64,000 nucleotides of DNA from Schistocerca nitens (GCF_023898315.1 NC_064614.1:381981348-382045347), one strand, 5' to 3'; shown: positions 20,993-33,635, numbered from the stretch's first letter. Made by a program: numbers and translations. The notes: generated by a model not told the origin, from the sequence alone.

Positions 20993-21187
20993 GCCGGCCG
21001 GTGTGGCCGTGCGATTTTAGGCGCTTCAGTCTGGAACCGCGTGACCGCTACGGTCGCAGGTTCGAATCCTGCCTCGGGCATGGATGTGTGTGATGTCCTT
21101 AGGTTAGTTAGGTTTAATTAGTTCTAAGTTCTAGGCTACTGATGACCTCAGAAGTTAAGTCGCATAGTGCTCAGAGTCATTTGAACC
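20993..21187 (+). mobile_element. Main-family SINE (copy 5)
   Basis: Plus-strand full-length copy with GCCGGCC head, B box GGTTCGAATCC and CATTTGAACC tail. AAAAGTAGAATC (20981-20992) and AAAAGGAGAATC (21188-21199) form a 12-bp target duplication with one mismatch. Confidence 0.9.
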
Positions 21188-21351
21188 AAAAGGAGAATCG
21201 GACACTATTCCTGGAGACAATATTTGTTGTTTCGTTTGCCTTGTGACCCACGTCTAAGAGACTAATTTATGATGGGTGCAACCTAATGTTTTCATGCATA
21301 TAGATGGCTTACGTATGTGCATGTACCTTACGTGAAGTTTCTCCTGGGTGT

Positions 21352-21562
21352 TGGTTCAAATGGCTCTGAGCACTATGGGACTTAACATCTATGGTCATCA
21401 GTCCCCTAGAACTTAGAACTACTTAAACCTAACTAACCTAAGGACATCACACAACACCCAGTCATCACGAGGCAGTGAAAATCCCTGACCCCACCGGGAA
21501 TCGAACCCGGGAACCCGGGCGCGGGAAGCGAGAACGCTACCGCACGACCACGAGCTGCGGAC
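21352..21562 (-). mobile_element. SINE with a different tRNA head on the main-family body
   Basis: The left part (21352-21452) is the main-family 3' body on the minus strand. The head at the right is different: reading the minus strand, GTGGTCGTGCGGTAGCGTTC (A-box region) and GGGTTCGATTCCCGG (B box), tRNA-like and much more GC-rich. The perfect 11-bp repeat CTCCTGGGTGT (21341-21351 and 21563-21573) shows that the chimera inserted as one unit. It is therefore a distinct SINE subfamily sharing a tail. Confidence 0.9.
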
Positions 21563-21761
21563 CTCCTGGGTGTGATTGTTGGTGTAAATCAATAATAGGT
21601 TTATATGTGCACCCTTATTTTATAACTTTTGTAGTTAGATGACACCTGCCCCTTATGACTCAGTAAATTCGCAACACCGATAGCCGTTTATTCATTTACA
21701 GAGGTCTATTTCATCCATCCGTTGCGCGAACTTTAAACTACGTATCTGATGAAATGAGGAG

Positions 21762-22427
21762 ACATGAAATGTATTCGCAGTTGCTAATATGCACTACTAT
21801 CAGCTGTATAATGGAATGACGCCAATGAAAGTTTGTGACAAACTGGGTCTCGAACTCGGATTTCCCGCTAACCGCAGCGGTCGCCTTACCATTTGGCTAT
21901 CCGTGCACGAATCACGGCCAGACCCAAACTTCCAGATGTCGTCAACCATACGTCTACATTTTGTACTCATACATACATTATGTATATTCCCGTACAGGGG
22001 AGATATTTTAACTGAAAGTCGGTTGCCCGATAAACCTAACATTGCAATGCCTGTGATATTCCGAATTACGATGTAAAGTTCATGCATGTCTGAATGAAGA
22101 TTGCATCGCAGTTCGGAATAACACACACTCTCCAATATAGTATTTGTCCGCCGATAAGAGGCAAGTAACTATCAAGTAAAATATCTCTTCTGTATGGGAA
22201 TGCACGTGACGGATGTACGAATACAGGATGTGGACAAATGGTTGACGAAGTGTGGAAGGTTGAGTCTGGCCGTGATTCATGCACGGATAGCGAAATGGTA
22301 TGGCGACCGCTCACAATAAGTGGGAAATTCTGGTTCTAAATCCCAGTCAGGCACAAATTTTCATTGTCGTCATTCCATTATACAGCTGATGGTAGTTCAC
22401 ATTCGCAACTGCGAACGCATTTCATGT
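21762..22427. repeat. 666-bp palindrome with tRNA-like arms
   Basis: Two ~320-bp arms are reverse complements along their whole length with scattered substitutions, meeting near 22080-22100 with almost no loop. Outer tips are ACATGAAATG and CATTTCATGT. Each arm includes CAGCTGTATAATGGAATGACG and a tRNA-like module whose strand points outward (A-box-like GATAGCGAAATGG, B-box-like GAGTTCGAGACC in the left arm). Matching ORFs on opposite strands are a consequence of the palindrome. It resembles the 6081-6455 foldback in design but not in sequence. Confidence 0.85.
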
Positions 22428-23428
22428 ATTTCATGACGCCTGTAATCGCCGCAATATCTATTCCTTCTGATATGCATTCAAGTGCGCAGGAACTTGACAT
22501 CGTGATACAGAATAACAAAGACACAGCAGTATCGTAAATGAGAAGGTTTCTGACTGCGGGAAAGTCTAAGTAGGATCGGACTTTAATTAGACAAGCCATC
22601 TCGAGGCTCACAGCCGGCAGCTTCCAGGGTCCCGCAAGTTTTGTAAATTACGGGCCGGTAGTCTGTGGACAGGTAGGTGAAGCGCGACAACGGTCCGTAT
22701 GTGTTCTATAAGGTTCAGATCAGACTAATTTGGTTACCCAGACATGCACCTGAGCTCGCCAGCCTGCTTCTGAAACCACTGTATCACTATTCTGGCCATG
22801 TGACATGGACAGTTATCCAGCTGCCAGATGGCTTCGCTATTGCGAAAATCTCAAGCATGAAGGGATACAGGTGGTCCACAATAATGTGAGCACTGTAACA
22901 CGTAAAGTTTATCTGCTGCTCGAAACACTTGTGTCTGCACCAGTACTGTACTCCGTAGGCAGATCTGCGACGGGTGGACACTTATCCAGCGTTACAGCTT
23001 TCTTGTGACGTGGAATGAATGTCCAACACCTTGTCGCCTACTCGTCAATTCATCGTGCTTCCGCCATTTTCCAAAGATACTCGAAACGTAGCGCGTGACC
23101 GACGGACCAGCTTCGCGTTGCCCGAGATTCTCGTTCCTAGGCACCGAGCCACAACATACGCCTATTCTCAAAATAATTTATGTTAGTGTGTTTCGGTGTT
23201 AGGGGCCCATAATGTCGACAGAATGTTTCCCTACTCATCTCTGATAGCGGGGCGGTGGGTTAAATAATCTTCGCCGCCATCGTTTACAAGAACCGGAAAA
23301 CTATTTCTGCGGTCAACCAGAAAGTGATGGAGAACATACTGAACATAATATCCAGTCTGTATGTCAACATTATTCTTGTGCTCACTGAAAGAAAATATTC
23401 CTATTTGCTACTTACTCAGCGGAATCAG
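22428..23428. other. No recognisable gene; possible old repeat near 22640-23060
   Basis: The segment 22640-23060 (TGAAGGGATACAGGTGGTCC region) vaguely resembles a repeated grasshopper element that I cannot name. No supported ORF. Confidence 0.35.
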
Positions 23429-23441
23429 GAACTATAACTAC

Positions 23442-23829
23442 GCCGGCCGATGTGGCCGTGCTGTTCTAAGCGGTTCAGTTTGGAACCGCGTGACCGCTAC
23501 GGTCGCAGGTTCGAATCCTGCCTCGGGCATGGATGTGTGTGATGTCCTTAGGTTGGTTAGGTTTAAGTAGTTCTAAGTTCTAGGGGACTGATGACCTCAG
23601 ATGTTAAGTCCCATAGTGCTCAGAGCCATTTGAACCATTTTGTTAAGTCCGAGCGGTTCTAAGCGCTTCAGTTTGGAACCGCGTGACCGCTACGATCGCA
23701 GGTTCAAATCCTGCCTCGGGCATGGATGTGTGTGATGTCCTTAGGTTAGTTAGGTTTAAGTAGTTCTAAGTTCTAGGGGACTGATGACCTCAGAAGTTAA
23801 GTCCCATAGTGCTCAGAGCCATTTTTTTT
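23442..23829 (+). mobile_element. Dimeric main-family SINE (copies 6 and 7)
   Basis: Two monomers in the same orientation, 23442-23640 and 23646-23829. The second lacks the first bases of the head. Each has its own B box (GGTTCGAATCC and GGTTCAAATCC). The 12-bp repeat AACTATAACTAC lies only outside the pair (23430-23441 and 23830-23841), so they appear to have inserted as one dimer. The junction is the A/T-rich tail of the first joined to the internal head of the second. Confidence 0.85.
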
Positions 23830-23841
23830 AACTATAACTAC

Positions 23842-26800
23842 AAAAATTAGTTTTGAGTTGTAACTGATTAATATAGTCAGAAAATTTCACATGCACAAAC
23901 ATAATAGTATTCCTGATGATAATAATAATAATAATAATAACAGTGCCCTATCGGAAACAGCACTGTTAGCTGTTCAGAGGCTACCCCTACTGTAAGTTCC
24001 AAGTAAAATGGTCTATAGTTCTGACATCTAATCATCAAAGTTAATCGGTCGCGCAAAAACGGAAAATAATTACACCATTTGCCACGCGGTTTTGTCAACA
24101 TTACGGGCGGCATACAAAGAGTTACTTCCGTGTAATCTAAGCAATCCAGGTTGGTGTACAGACCTCACAAGTCCAGTTCCTACCTTCACCGAAAACATGC
24201 GTTTCGTAGGTGTCTAGCTCTGATGTCATCCGAGGCAGAGCGTATGCCGGCGTTTGACTGACGCAGACAGATTGATAGCTCGGCCGTATTTATTATATGG
24301 GCGCATCGGACCACCGAACGGAACACGTGCTGTCAACCACTCTAGGCACAGTACGAAGCATCTACATCGCTGCTTTCTCGGACACGCATTATTTAATAAC
24401 TCTGTTTTGTAATAATTGGCAATCTTCATAATTTTTATTGAATTAAAGTTAAGTTGTCTTTAGTTGTTGACAAAGTTTCTGGGTGATTGCATTCAAAGAT
24501 TGCCGGCTAGAATTTTTAGAACAGACCGACAGTAAAACATCACCTCTGAATTACCTCTTTAAGAGTCCTTGTATTGATTGTTATTTACCCTACAGTCTCG
24601 AAAGTTGGTGCAGATGTATTATTTCCTTAATATAATCGAATGCTGTAATTATAACTTTCTATAACAGTTACAAATGACACATGTAATATGAATAGGGACG
24701 TTTCTATTCCAACTTTAGTTTTTAGTAAATAACTTGAAAACTATTAGAGGTAGCGTAATTGAGTCACATAGTTAACGTCTTTATATCAAACTGAAGCTAC
24801 ACACGAATTTTCTTCTTTCTCATTCTACTATTTAGCGCCTTCAATTTTTCGTAAATACGCTTATTGTGACCAAATTATTGCACCGATCAAGTTGAGACTT
24901 GTAGCTTTTGACTGTGGAAATATTTTCATATTCGGAACAATTTTTAGTTTTCTAGCTGCATTATTTAGTGCCACTTATTTTTTTCTTGAAATAACATATT
25001 TGGCAAAACTTATTCATCTGTCATTCTGAGATTTAATAATTTTAACATTAATATACTGAAGCATATACCGACAAAGTTTGGAAAGCTGTTTCAGTTTTAA
25101 TTTCACTCCTAGATTATAGCAAAATACTTTGTATGCCACGCACACTTACGTTATGACGACGTGTCGCTAGTAGCAGTGAACTGGGGTAAGTCCCGGCACA
25201 CTCACTCACCTCTGTACCTCTCAAATGATACAGCGATAGTTTCACCACATGCTCTACTTTTATGCTTTAATTTCTCATCACGTGATCACAACACCAACAA
25301 GCGGTATTCAATGGGTAGTCATCATTAATGTTTTATCAGTGTACAAAATGGCTTAAAATCTTTGGGTCAAAAAAGTGTCAGTTACTACGGAAACCACACA
25401 CTCAGTAATTTGCTGGGACGTGTAAAAAGATTAGATACAAAAAAGAAAAGAACTTGCGTTAGCCTAGAGGAATTACTGGTAGCTTAATCCTTCTAATGTG
25501 TTGACAGCTTCCTTTGGAGTCTTACACAAGCTCACATAATGTAAAAGTATCTTCATTATAGTCTGTACAGGTAAGCATTATTAGCTTTATTTTGATAATG
25601 TTTGGCTACAATAGACTAGAAGCTATATGCATTTAAGTGTGGATAAATTTTTGTGATAGTGATAACTTTTTTAAAAGAAAATGTAATTTGTGTATGTTTC
25701 ATATACTGAACACCATTTCAAGTACATGGAAGGAACATTTGTACAACTCTATTGTAAATATTTATTATGTACACATAAATTTCCTGGATATGGGTCTGTG
25801 GAATGAACAGTGCACCTAAGCTAATCTGATAGCGTAAGATTACAGCTTTACCATAAGGGCGCAAATTACGTTCAAGAAGATAAAATTTTGGTTTTGCACC
25901 TCTTCTATTTAAAGCAACACATCTGAACAGTCTACATTCTATCTTCAATAGATTTCAAGTTGTTATCAGCAACAATTTATATCATATAAACAGAGTATAT
26001 GGATAGAAGTTTGCATTATGTAGCAAAAACGCTGAGGAGATGAACAGAAAGAATTTAAGCAATCAGGACAAAATATATGAAAACACACTAACATTAGTAG
26101 TGAGAATTTTCTTCCAACTAAAGTAAGGTCCGGCTGATATAGTGCAGTTAATGATTTTGCAGCAGCAAACAAAATTCTGAATTCAGCATTAATGAATGAT
26201 ACAAATACCTGTCTCAAATCTGAATTAATTGATGAAGTAACCCATCCCCTTAACGTGCAAAGTGTATAAAAGTATATGATCTCGAATAAATGATCAAGTT
26301 GTCTTTCACAGAAAAACAACGGAAATTATATCAACACAGCCAATCAGGCTGCTCCAGACGTGTTTCAACTGGCAAAATAATAGAGTAATACATTCATGCG
26401 TCGATATTATAATTGTGAAACTACTGGCATCTGTAAAAACGTTCTGGAGAACATTGAGGAATATAAATCCAATGTTGGAGGTTCAAATGGAAATTAATAG
26501 AAGAGTTTTTAAAATCATGTTTTACGAGAAAGAAATTGAATGAAAAATTGCTGTAAAATAAACCTGGACCCACAATTTCTTTCAGAAACAATAGGTATTG
26601 TCAGCATGTACACTTGATTATTTGCTTTTCTGACATTCCACATGTCTTACATATGACGTAAATTACGTCGATCAGTATGACTTCTATTAATTACGTTTTG
26701 TTTTTACTTTTTTACAGATATCGTTTGAATTAGAGTGCCATGCTAATAAATGTGTTGTCACAAATTATTATTTATTAAAATGTATCTCAAAAACATTTTT

Positions 26801-28568
26801 CGGTATTTGTGAACTTCAGTACTTACTTTATATTTGAAATTTTGTACAAAAGATCTTAAACTACAGTGAAGTACATCAAAGAGTTGTTAATCATTTTCCA
26901 CCAAAGACAAGAGTTTGGATGCAAATACTGATCGGACAAGTGCAGTTAAAGATTAAATTCAATTACACTTTCAATAAGCTTCTTAGGTCATTTCTAACAA
27001 ACGTGCATGAAGATATACTTTACCAGTTCAGACGACCAGTACAAGCACAGAAGAAAAATGTCATGAAGAGGCTCGTACCTTGCGTACTTCACATACGTCA
27101 TACTATTCAAAAATCTTCCAGTGCCATTGAACATACGGTCTAGAGATGTAAGAATAGAGATGAAGTATTTGATGTAACTAGTTATGACTATTATGTTAGA
27201 AGACTTCTAACTACATGTGTGACAGGTTCAGTAATGTTACAGGCTTCATATGCACTGCCTGTAGGGCTATAGATGTGTATTGTTATATCTATATAGTAAG
27301 GGAGAGGTTTTCATAATATTCTGATAGAAAATAAATATACATTCTAAGACTTACGCCATACACTTTCGTAAGGATTTCACAGATGAAGTGTACCAAGAAA
27401 ACGGATAAATTTTATCCTTTCTAATACTTACGAGTTAGGTTATGCAATACAGCATAATATTTATACTTCGTTTAATCATTTATTTACATAAGTGAAAACA
27501 TTGTATTTTTTAGGGTTAGTTAATTCAATTTTTCTAAATTTTTAATACTACATTTCAAAATTGATTTTGTCGGATTTGTTCAGTTTGACACTGACAACTT
27601 TATACATTAATCTCACCTGCAATCAACTGATCATGTTCGTTGACTGATAGTGAAATGAAAGTACCTAATTCAGAGAATCCTTCAGAGCATAATCCGAGGC
27701 CTACATTAGTTTATAGCATGGGGCTGCAGCAGTTGAGTTTAGTGTATCACTATTAAAAAAATATATCCTGCGCATTCTCTACAAGTCAGACAGATTCAGA
27801 CTGTCGACTGCCCATCAGCAATGCAGAAACCATTGTAAAACCGTTCTAAAAAACAATGGCTTTAGCTGTCACTCCGTGTTTCGAAATATAATACCTCTTT
27901 TGCCTTTCTGAGGTAATTTCCTACAGTCTACAAATGTCTGGTGTTGCTGTGTGTACAATGAAATTAGACGAAGTCGTTAAATTGTTTTCTGTTATCTTTA
28001 TTAGAAACGGCGTTACCAATAAATTTATGAACAGTTGCCAACCCTTTGGATCAATATGAAAGAGTGATTCAATTGACTAATGGAAGGCAATGAAATGGTG
28101 AGGGCAGCTATGAAAGCTAACCTTTTACGTTGATTGTGTGGGCATCCTCATCCTTGTACTAGTAGTTGATACTGAGTGCGACCAACATTACAAGGAATGA
28201 AACAACATTTTAGTCCAGCAAGGAGGGCTGTGTTGTTACACAGGGTGTTCAAGAACCGCATCGTTCACAATGGTAACTGAGGAAGTCAGGTAAGAAGTCA
28301 CGCAGGCTTCTAAAGAAGCAACTGCAATCAAATCTCCGAGTGCGGTCACATATGAATGAACAGACTGTCATGACTGTACAGTCTTTGCAAGAAGATACGG
28401 ATACCTAAACCTGTCGGGGGATGAATCATTGTCGTAGTACATGCATAAGCCTGGTACCTGGGGAGCTGAATGTTAGTTAAAGCGGAAAAATGAGAAAAAT
28501 GAAGTGCTCCAATGATGTTATTGGTCAGGAGACCCGGTGTGTGGTTGTTCGGCTGCCTGACGTATTTT
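23842..28568. other. No recognisable gene; AT-rich intergenic DNA
   Basis: Nearly 4.7 kb with low GC. There is a short (AAT)n tract at about 23920-23941. The longest ORF (minus, 25966-26319) has no recognisable motif. I see no repeat boundary, tRNA or splice structure. Confidence 0.5.
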
Positions 28569-28720
28569 TATTTGTCGTCACTTTGGTGACTTGTGCGTCG
28601 ATGAAGCTGAGAAGAAAACACAAACACCCAGTCTCCAAAATTGCTGACGCTGCCAAGAATTGAACCAGGGGCCCTCACGATCTAGAAGCAGCAACGTTAA
28701 CCACTAGGCCTCGAGTTCGG
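28569..28720 (-). mobile_element. tRNA-derived SINE-like repeat, fourth type
   Basis: On the minus strand an A-box-like TAGTGGTTAACGTTGC and a B-box-like GGTTCAATTCTTGG are spaced as in a tRNA. GACTGGGTGTTTGTGTTTTC then follows toward the left end, which resembles a further grasshopper SINE body. No target duplication was found, so the boundaries are approximate. Confidence 0.6.
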
Positions 28721-30740
28721 ACAAATGAATTACTGTAACTAAAACAATACACAATTCACTCCGTCAAATAAAGTTGAAATAAACAGAACGGTCAAAAAGT
28801 TATGCATCTTAAAAACGAAAACTAGTTTCTAAATAAGCAAAATAAAGACACACATACATACACAAGCCCAAGCAGATATTTTAATGTCAACTTTTAATAA
28901 GAATTACACCTGTCAGGACTATTAACATAGTTGAAGAACGTTACCGTACATTTTAACGAGCCAGTGTGATTGCTTTCTTCGTCTAGGATACCCAAAGTAT
29001 ACGTTGCAGACGTTCTAGATCACCCGCAGTATGGCAGTGGTACGACACGAATTCTATAGAGATGTTGTCGGTAGTAGCTGCGGCTGAATTTCAGTCAGGC
29101 AATTTTCATTACGATCTACATCTTATTAACTTTGCCAGTGTTGTTACTTGTTACCATTAACAGGATATTTACGGCTATTAAGGAGGCGGTTGTAACGGAC
29201 CATATCGCGAGACTCCCCGCAATAACTCAGAGAAACAGGGGTACATCCTTCTCTTGACTTCACAAGATGATACAATCGACCTTCGGTGTATTACAAATTA
29301 TGCATCCGATTTTACAGCGGTGTAGCTTTTACAGATACGTTTAAGATAAAAAGTATCATTTGCCCTTCACAAAGTCCATTGTGTCATCTACCTGATGCAA
29401 ACCAACATCCAGACATAAATCACACTCGTCACATACCTTTGTCAGCATGTCAAGAGTAATTGCATTCACTGCTGTTGCTACGCGTCGGCGTATAGCGCGA
29501 GATCCGCACGTCGCTTACGGCAGTTCCAGCGCTGAGGAAACCCAGTGTCAAAAAATGCTATTGCATGCAGGTACCAATGTGACGGTGTTCATTTCTGTTT
29601 AAAAATGAAATTTTGGCATGTTTTCGTAATTCTGAAAAAAGCCAGATATGCAAAAAAAACCAGGTGCATTATTACCGTAACCGTGTTTTCCGCAAAAAAC
29701 TAGGGCATCTAAACCTTTTTTTCGGGATACGGCGAAAAAGCACAAAGCTGTGAGACTACCTCTCGTGCTCGACTGCGGTACGTGTCTGCTGTGTTTCCCA
29801 TACTATTATGTTGGGGTGGTTCACTTTTTCCCTGAAACAGAACGTGACCACATTACAAAATACCAATGTTGAAAGGAAATTCTTATCTTGCAGCCGTCGC
29901 CGCAAAACACATCACACAGGGACATAGTGAACGACAAACTAGGCTGGCATGACCGCAGAGGACTAACTGCAAAACTCAGTCGTATATGATCTACTGCTCG
30001 AACTGTGCGACCTGTGCATAAACCCTTACACAATTCTGGGAATTGCTGATGGCATAATAGAATGCTTTGATCTGTAGGAGATCAAGTGCTGTATTCTTGA
30101 TCAAAATCCCGCCACGCTTTTCTAGCTGAACTGCACTTATTGCAACGGAGAACACGAAAGGTGTTTTATGTCATCTCGATCTATATTCGACGCACAAAGG
30201 GTAATGAACGAGCGAACTAGCTTCAGGAGGGAGACCATCACCGTAAACGGCACGAATCGGCAACTTCCAACTGTTGTGAAGATTAACTCTTAGTTTCAGT
30301 GCGAAAGTTAAAATATTGCTCCAAGTTTCTATACGGATTCATGTAGAAGACAAACAGGATGTTTCTAAAATGAATATAAAAAAATTAGAGGGCTGGTAGA
30401 GTGGGTCATAAAAAGTAACTTTGAGATAGCAATTTATGCTCATATCCCTTAGTGTTTGGCGGTAGGCGTAATTTAACAGCTTCACGCACCGCGGGGAAGG
30501 TAGGCATTAGGCCCGCCATCCGAGTCGAAATGGTGGCAAGTATTCCAGGCGGGATAACACCAGGGAGTTTCTTCCGGCATTTGTTGAGGCGTTGGCAATG
30601 CAATGCAAATACCTGTTCTATACCATGTCACACAGCAGAATCTTCTTCGCCCTCCATCAGTGTGTCAACAAAAGGGGACATTGTTGTGTCTGCTACTGTG
30701 GAGTCAGGATGAAAAATAGAGATCTTTTCTTGGGTGGAAA
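28721..30740. other. No recognisable gene
   Basis: Two kilobases with short ORFs only. The ORF at 30452-30712 may be upstream sequence of the transposon remnant that follows. Confidence 0.45.
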
Positions 30741-30742
30741 GG

Positions 30743-31802
30743 GCAGACATGCACCGCGCTTACAGGGTGACGAATGCAAATGGTCTCGCTGCTCTACGGT
30801 CGTACGTTCAGTAGTTTCCCAATCGCCAAGTGCCAGATTCACGCACGTTCACCGCCATCCACAGGTACCTAACAGAGGCAGGATACACTTGCACCTGAGA
30901 TGTGTTCACTGACAACGTATGTAATGACGCATGTGCATTTAAGGCTCACATCAAAGCCGAATGCTTTCATTTTGCATGTGATACAGGTGTCAGGATTGTA
31001 CGGACGCGGTCATAAACGAACAGTGCGCATACCACAGTTTGAGCGTTAGCACAGCTGCAAAATATACCCTCAACAAGCTTGCGGATTGTTGCTTGAGAAA
31101 TGGGTGTAAGCCATTCCACAGTCTGGATTGTGAAGAACGAAGATGGTTTGCACGCTTACCGCCTTCAGGAAGTTCACGGCCTTAACACAGAATATTTTCC
31201 ACATCACATTGACTTCTGCCAGTGGTTCTTGCAGAAATGTGACATTCAGACTCAACTTTCGAACTTTGTACTTTTTACGGATGAGGCATCCTTTACTGGG
31301 GAAGGTGTGTTCATCAGCCACAATCAACATGAGAGGGCATGGGAAATCCGCACATCACCTTTGTTCATGCTCACCAAGAGCGCTTTGCTGTTAAAGTTTG
31401 GGTCGCTTTGGTAGGCGATAATGTGACTGATACATACGTGCTCTCCCGACGACAGAAGGCAAATAGATTCCTAATATTCTTAAGGGAAATACTGCCAGAG
31501 TTATTGGAACATGTCCTACTCAACATCCGACAGACTTCTGTTGGAAATGGATAGGGCGCGTTGGGTCGATGGCATGGCCTGCACGTTCCAACAGTTTGAT
31601 GTAACTTGATTTTTTCGTCTGAGGACACCTGAAATCTGTGGTTTACGAAGCACCTATCGAGATAGCTGATAGCGCGAAATATGGCAGCCTGTGATGCAAT
31701 CTCTCTTTCCCAGGGCTGTTTGAAAGAGCGTGACAGTCCGTCAGGCGGCGTTGCACAGAATGCATTAAAGCAGGAGGGAGTAATATCGAGCAGCTATTGT
31801 AA
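30743..31802 (+). pseudogene. rosa-like (DD41D-type) transposase, decayed
   Basis: A Tc1/mariner-group transposase. N-terminal pieces (ADMHRAYR, then FPNRQVPDSRTFTAIHRYL) at 30743-30870 match the helix-turn-helix part. RTVRIPQFE lies near 31018 and MGVSHSTVW at 31100. The core includes FCQWFLQKCD and LFTDEASFTGEG (first Asp, near 31270-31300), and HQERFAVKVWVALVGDNV. After NIRQ (about 31520) the sequence skips to WIGRVGSMAWPARS (31542), so the segment with the second Asp is deleted. The third-Asp region reads LDFFV. The C-terminal RRRCTECIKAGG ends at TAA 31800-31802. Multiple stops and frameshifts. The family name rests on remembered spacing in related proteins. Confidence 0.7.
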
Positions 31803-32250
31803 CTGCTTGTAAATAAAGGTTATGAGACGTCATCCCCACCTGTCTTTTACCTTGATGTTACAAATAAACAGGAAATATTGCCCTGCAAACTTGCCATCAT
31901 GTCGACCTAGATGGTGGGTTGTATGTCTATCTTCGCTGCAGTGCGCGATATTATTAAATATAGCGTAGTACTGAACGCCAAGGAATGTGGTCATGGGTTG
32001 TGATGCGAAAGTTGCTTCTTTTGCTACACTCTACCAGCCCTATCATCTTTGCATTCGTTACAGAAACACATTTGTAGTATATGTATGCCGATTCTGGACC
32101 AAAGAGCATATTGAATTAAAAATTCTGGGTTATGAACGAATATTCTACTTTCGCAGTACCCCCCCCCCCCAAATTATCTATACCCCCAAAACGAAATTTT
32201 CATTACAAAAATTTAAAAATTAAATTAAAGACCTCTAAAATTTGTTCTAA
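31803..32250. other. No recognisable gene
   Basis: Contains a poly(C) run at 32160-32170. The base composition drops sharply to AT-rich after about 32200. Confidence 0.5.
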
Positions 32251-32268
32251 CTCGTTAACATGGAGCAC

Positions 32269-32559
32269 TCAGGTTTTTTTCGTTTTTTTACCCTGATAAA
32301 TGAAAGTTAATCCAATAATTTTATTTAAGTTATCATCGTAATTTATAAAGATTCTAGTATAACACTCTGGAAGAATAATTTTAGATTTATCATTCAAAAG
32401 TAATAAAACTTTTTCTCCAAATTTAGTTGGTAAAATTTTCAACTTTTGAAATGAGATAAGATTTGTGTTTTTAAGCTCTAACAATTTACTGAACACTTCT
32501 GCACAACCATAATTGTTAAGTTCAATTAAAGGATCTCCAGTGCTATCTTTCATGTTCAT
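32269..32559 (-). CDS. Small 96-residue protein in virus-like block
   Basis: The only intact ORF of the virus-like block. It begins MNMKDSTGDPLIEL and contains SFQKLKILPTKFGEKVLLLL, then LPECYTRIF and LTFIYQGKK. The layout (short helix, then a beta-rich part with a KFG motif and LP-x-R/Y) resembles small proteins that I remember next to capsid genes in arthropod Polinton-like insertions. I cannot assign a function. It lacks a transmembrane segment or signal peptide. Intactness may be chance given its short length. Confidence 0.45.
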   Translation of the reverse strand: MNMKDSTGDPLIELNNYGCAEVFSKLLELKNTNLISFQKLKILPTKFGEKVLLLLNDKSKIILPECYTRIFINYDDNLNKIIGLTFIYQGKKTKKT

Positions 32560-32814
32560 TTCTGTTTACACAGAAAAAAATTAAAAGTTTTCAGTTTCTA
32601 TCTTCTCTAGTTTTCTGAAAATATTTCAAAAGGAAATGAAAACAGGAAGTTAAAACCTCTTTGATTTTTCTAATTTTTTATTCATTTATGTAGTTAAAAA
32701 TTTTCCATAAGCATTATATGTTGTTAATCATAAGCTAAATTCCTTTACAATGCGTGATAACATATACATCTGTATCATTAGGTATTTTTCATTAAAGAAT
32801 GAAAAGATTATTTT

Positions 32815-33476
32815 TTGTTTACTTTCAAAAACAAAGAAAATAAAGTAGGGCACATCCAATTCGGTAGAATTATAATAATTAGTTCAAAATTTCTTTTTCA
32901 TTGTAATCCAGCAAATTCAGTTGTTTGTAGTTCAAAGAAAAAAATTGGAATTTTTGGGCTTTTTAGTCTTTCTTGTTCTAGTTCAAGTGAATATTCTGGT
33001 TCATGTTTAACAAGTGGAATAGGAATTTCCACTCTTTTAACAACAATTTTATCTTATTTTGAAAGTGTACTATTATATTACCAGTATTCCATGAAATAAT
33101 AGAATCTTGTTGTTCTTTTCTTGCACTCCAAGTAAAAATTACTGTAAAATAATCCCCATATAATTTCTTTACAATCTTTAAAAAATCAGCCAAGTAATTC
33201 TAATGGATAAAGAACTTCATTTTGTTTGGTTTTAATTTTTCCATTGTTTAGAGTATGTCCCTCCATATTTAATTCATTTGATAGGGATGAAGTTAATTGA
33301 ATAAGAACTGAGAAAGATGCAAACTTATGTTCTGTTCTAGATAAAATATCGTTTCCTTTTTTAATTATAACAACATCAAACACTTTTAAAACATAAATAT
33401 CAATTAGTTTAATATTCGATTAAACAACGTAAGCTGAAAAATCTGTTCCATCTATGTGAATAATATCAAATGCCAT
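32815..33476 (-). pseudogene. Virus-like gene, possibly capsid, decayed
   Basis: Starts at ATG 33476 (MAFDIIHIDGTDF), with pieces in several frames: FDVVIIKKGNDILSRTEHKF (about 33380-33320), SSLSNELNMEGHTL, then VEIPIPLVKHEPEYSLELEQ (about 33050-32985), to a stop near 32812. There is a TAA soon after the start and further stops. The combination of an N-terminal beta-strand region, an ELNM-x-G-like strand and the late PIP-x-V-K block could fit a jelly-roll capsid protein, but this is weak. The position between the other two minus-strand genes supports a shared viral origin. Confidence 0.4.
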
Positions 33477-33635
33477 ATAAAGTTGTAATTAGGATGAATC
33501 CAAGCATCACCAATATTAATATCAATGTGTTTCCTTGTTAGGAAGATTTAAATTATTTTTTGTTTTCTCATTAATGGGAAAGGAATCAAATTGATAACTC
33601 TCGATTTGGTTCATGATTCATTAAGGGAAAAACTA

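Noticed and set aside
21789-22314. Matching ORFs on opposite strands near 22 kb
   Set aside because: They are products of the palindrome, including tRNA-like sequence, and not genes.
24226-26319. Minus-strand ORFs at 24226-24429, 25718-25948 and 25966-26319 as host genes
   Set aside because: No domain, no splice context and composition typical of intergenic AT-rich DNA.
28240-28262. ACAGGGTGTTCAAGAACC as a transposon end
   Set aside because: It resembles common mariner-type tips, but no partner end or transposase fragment was found nearby.
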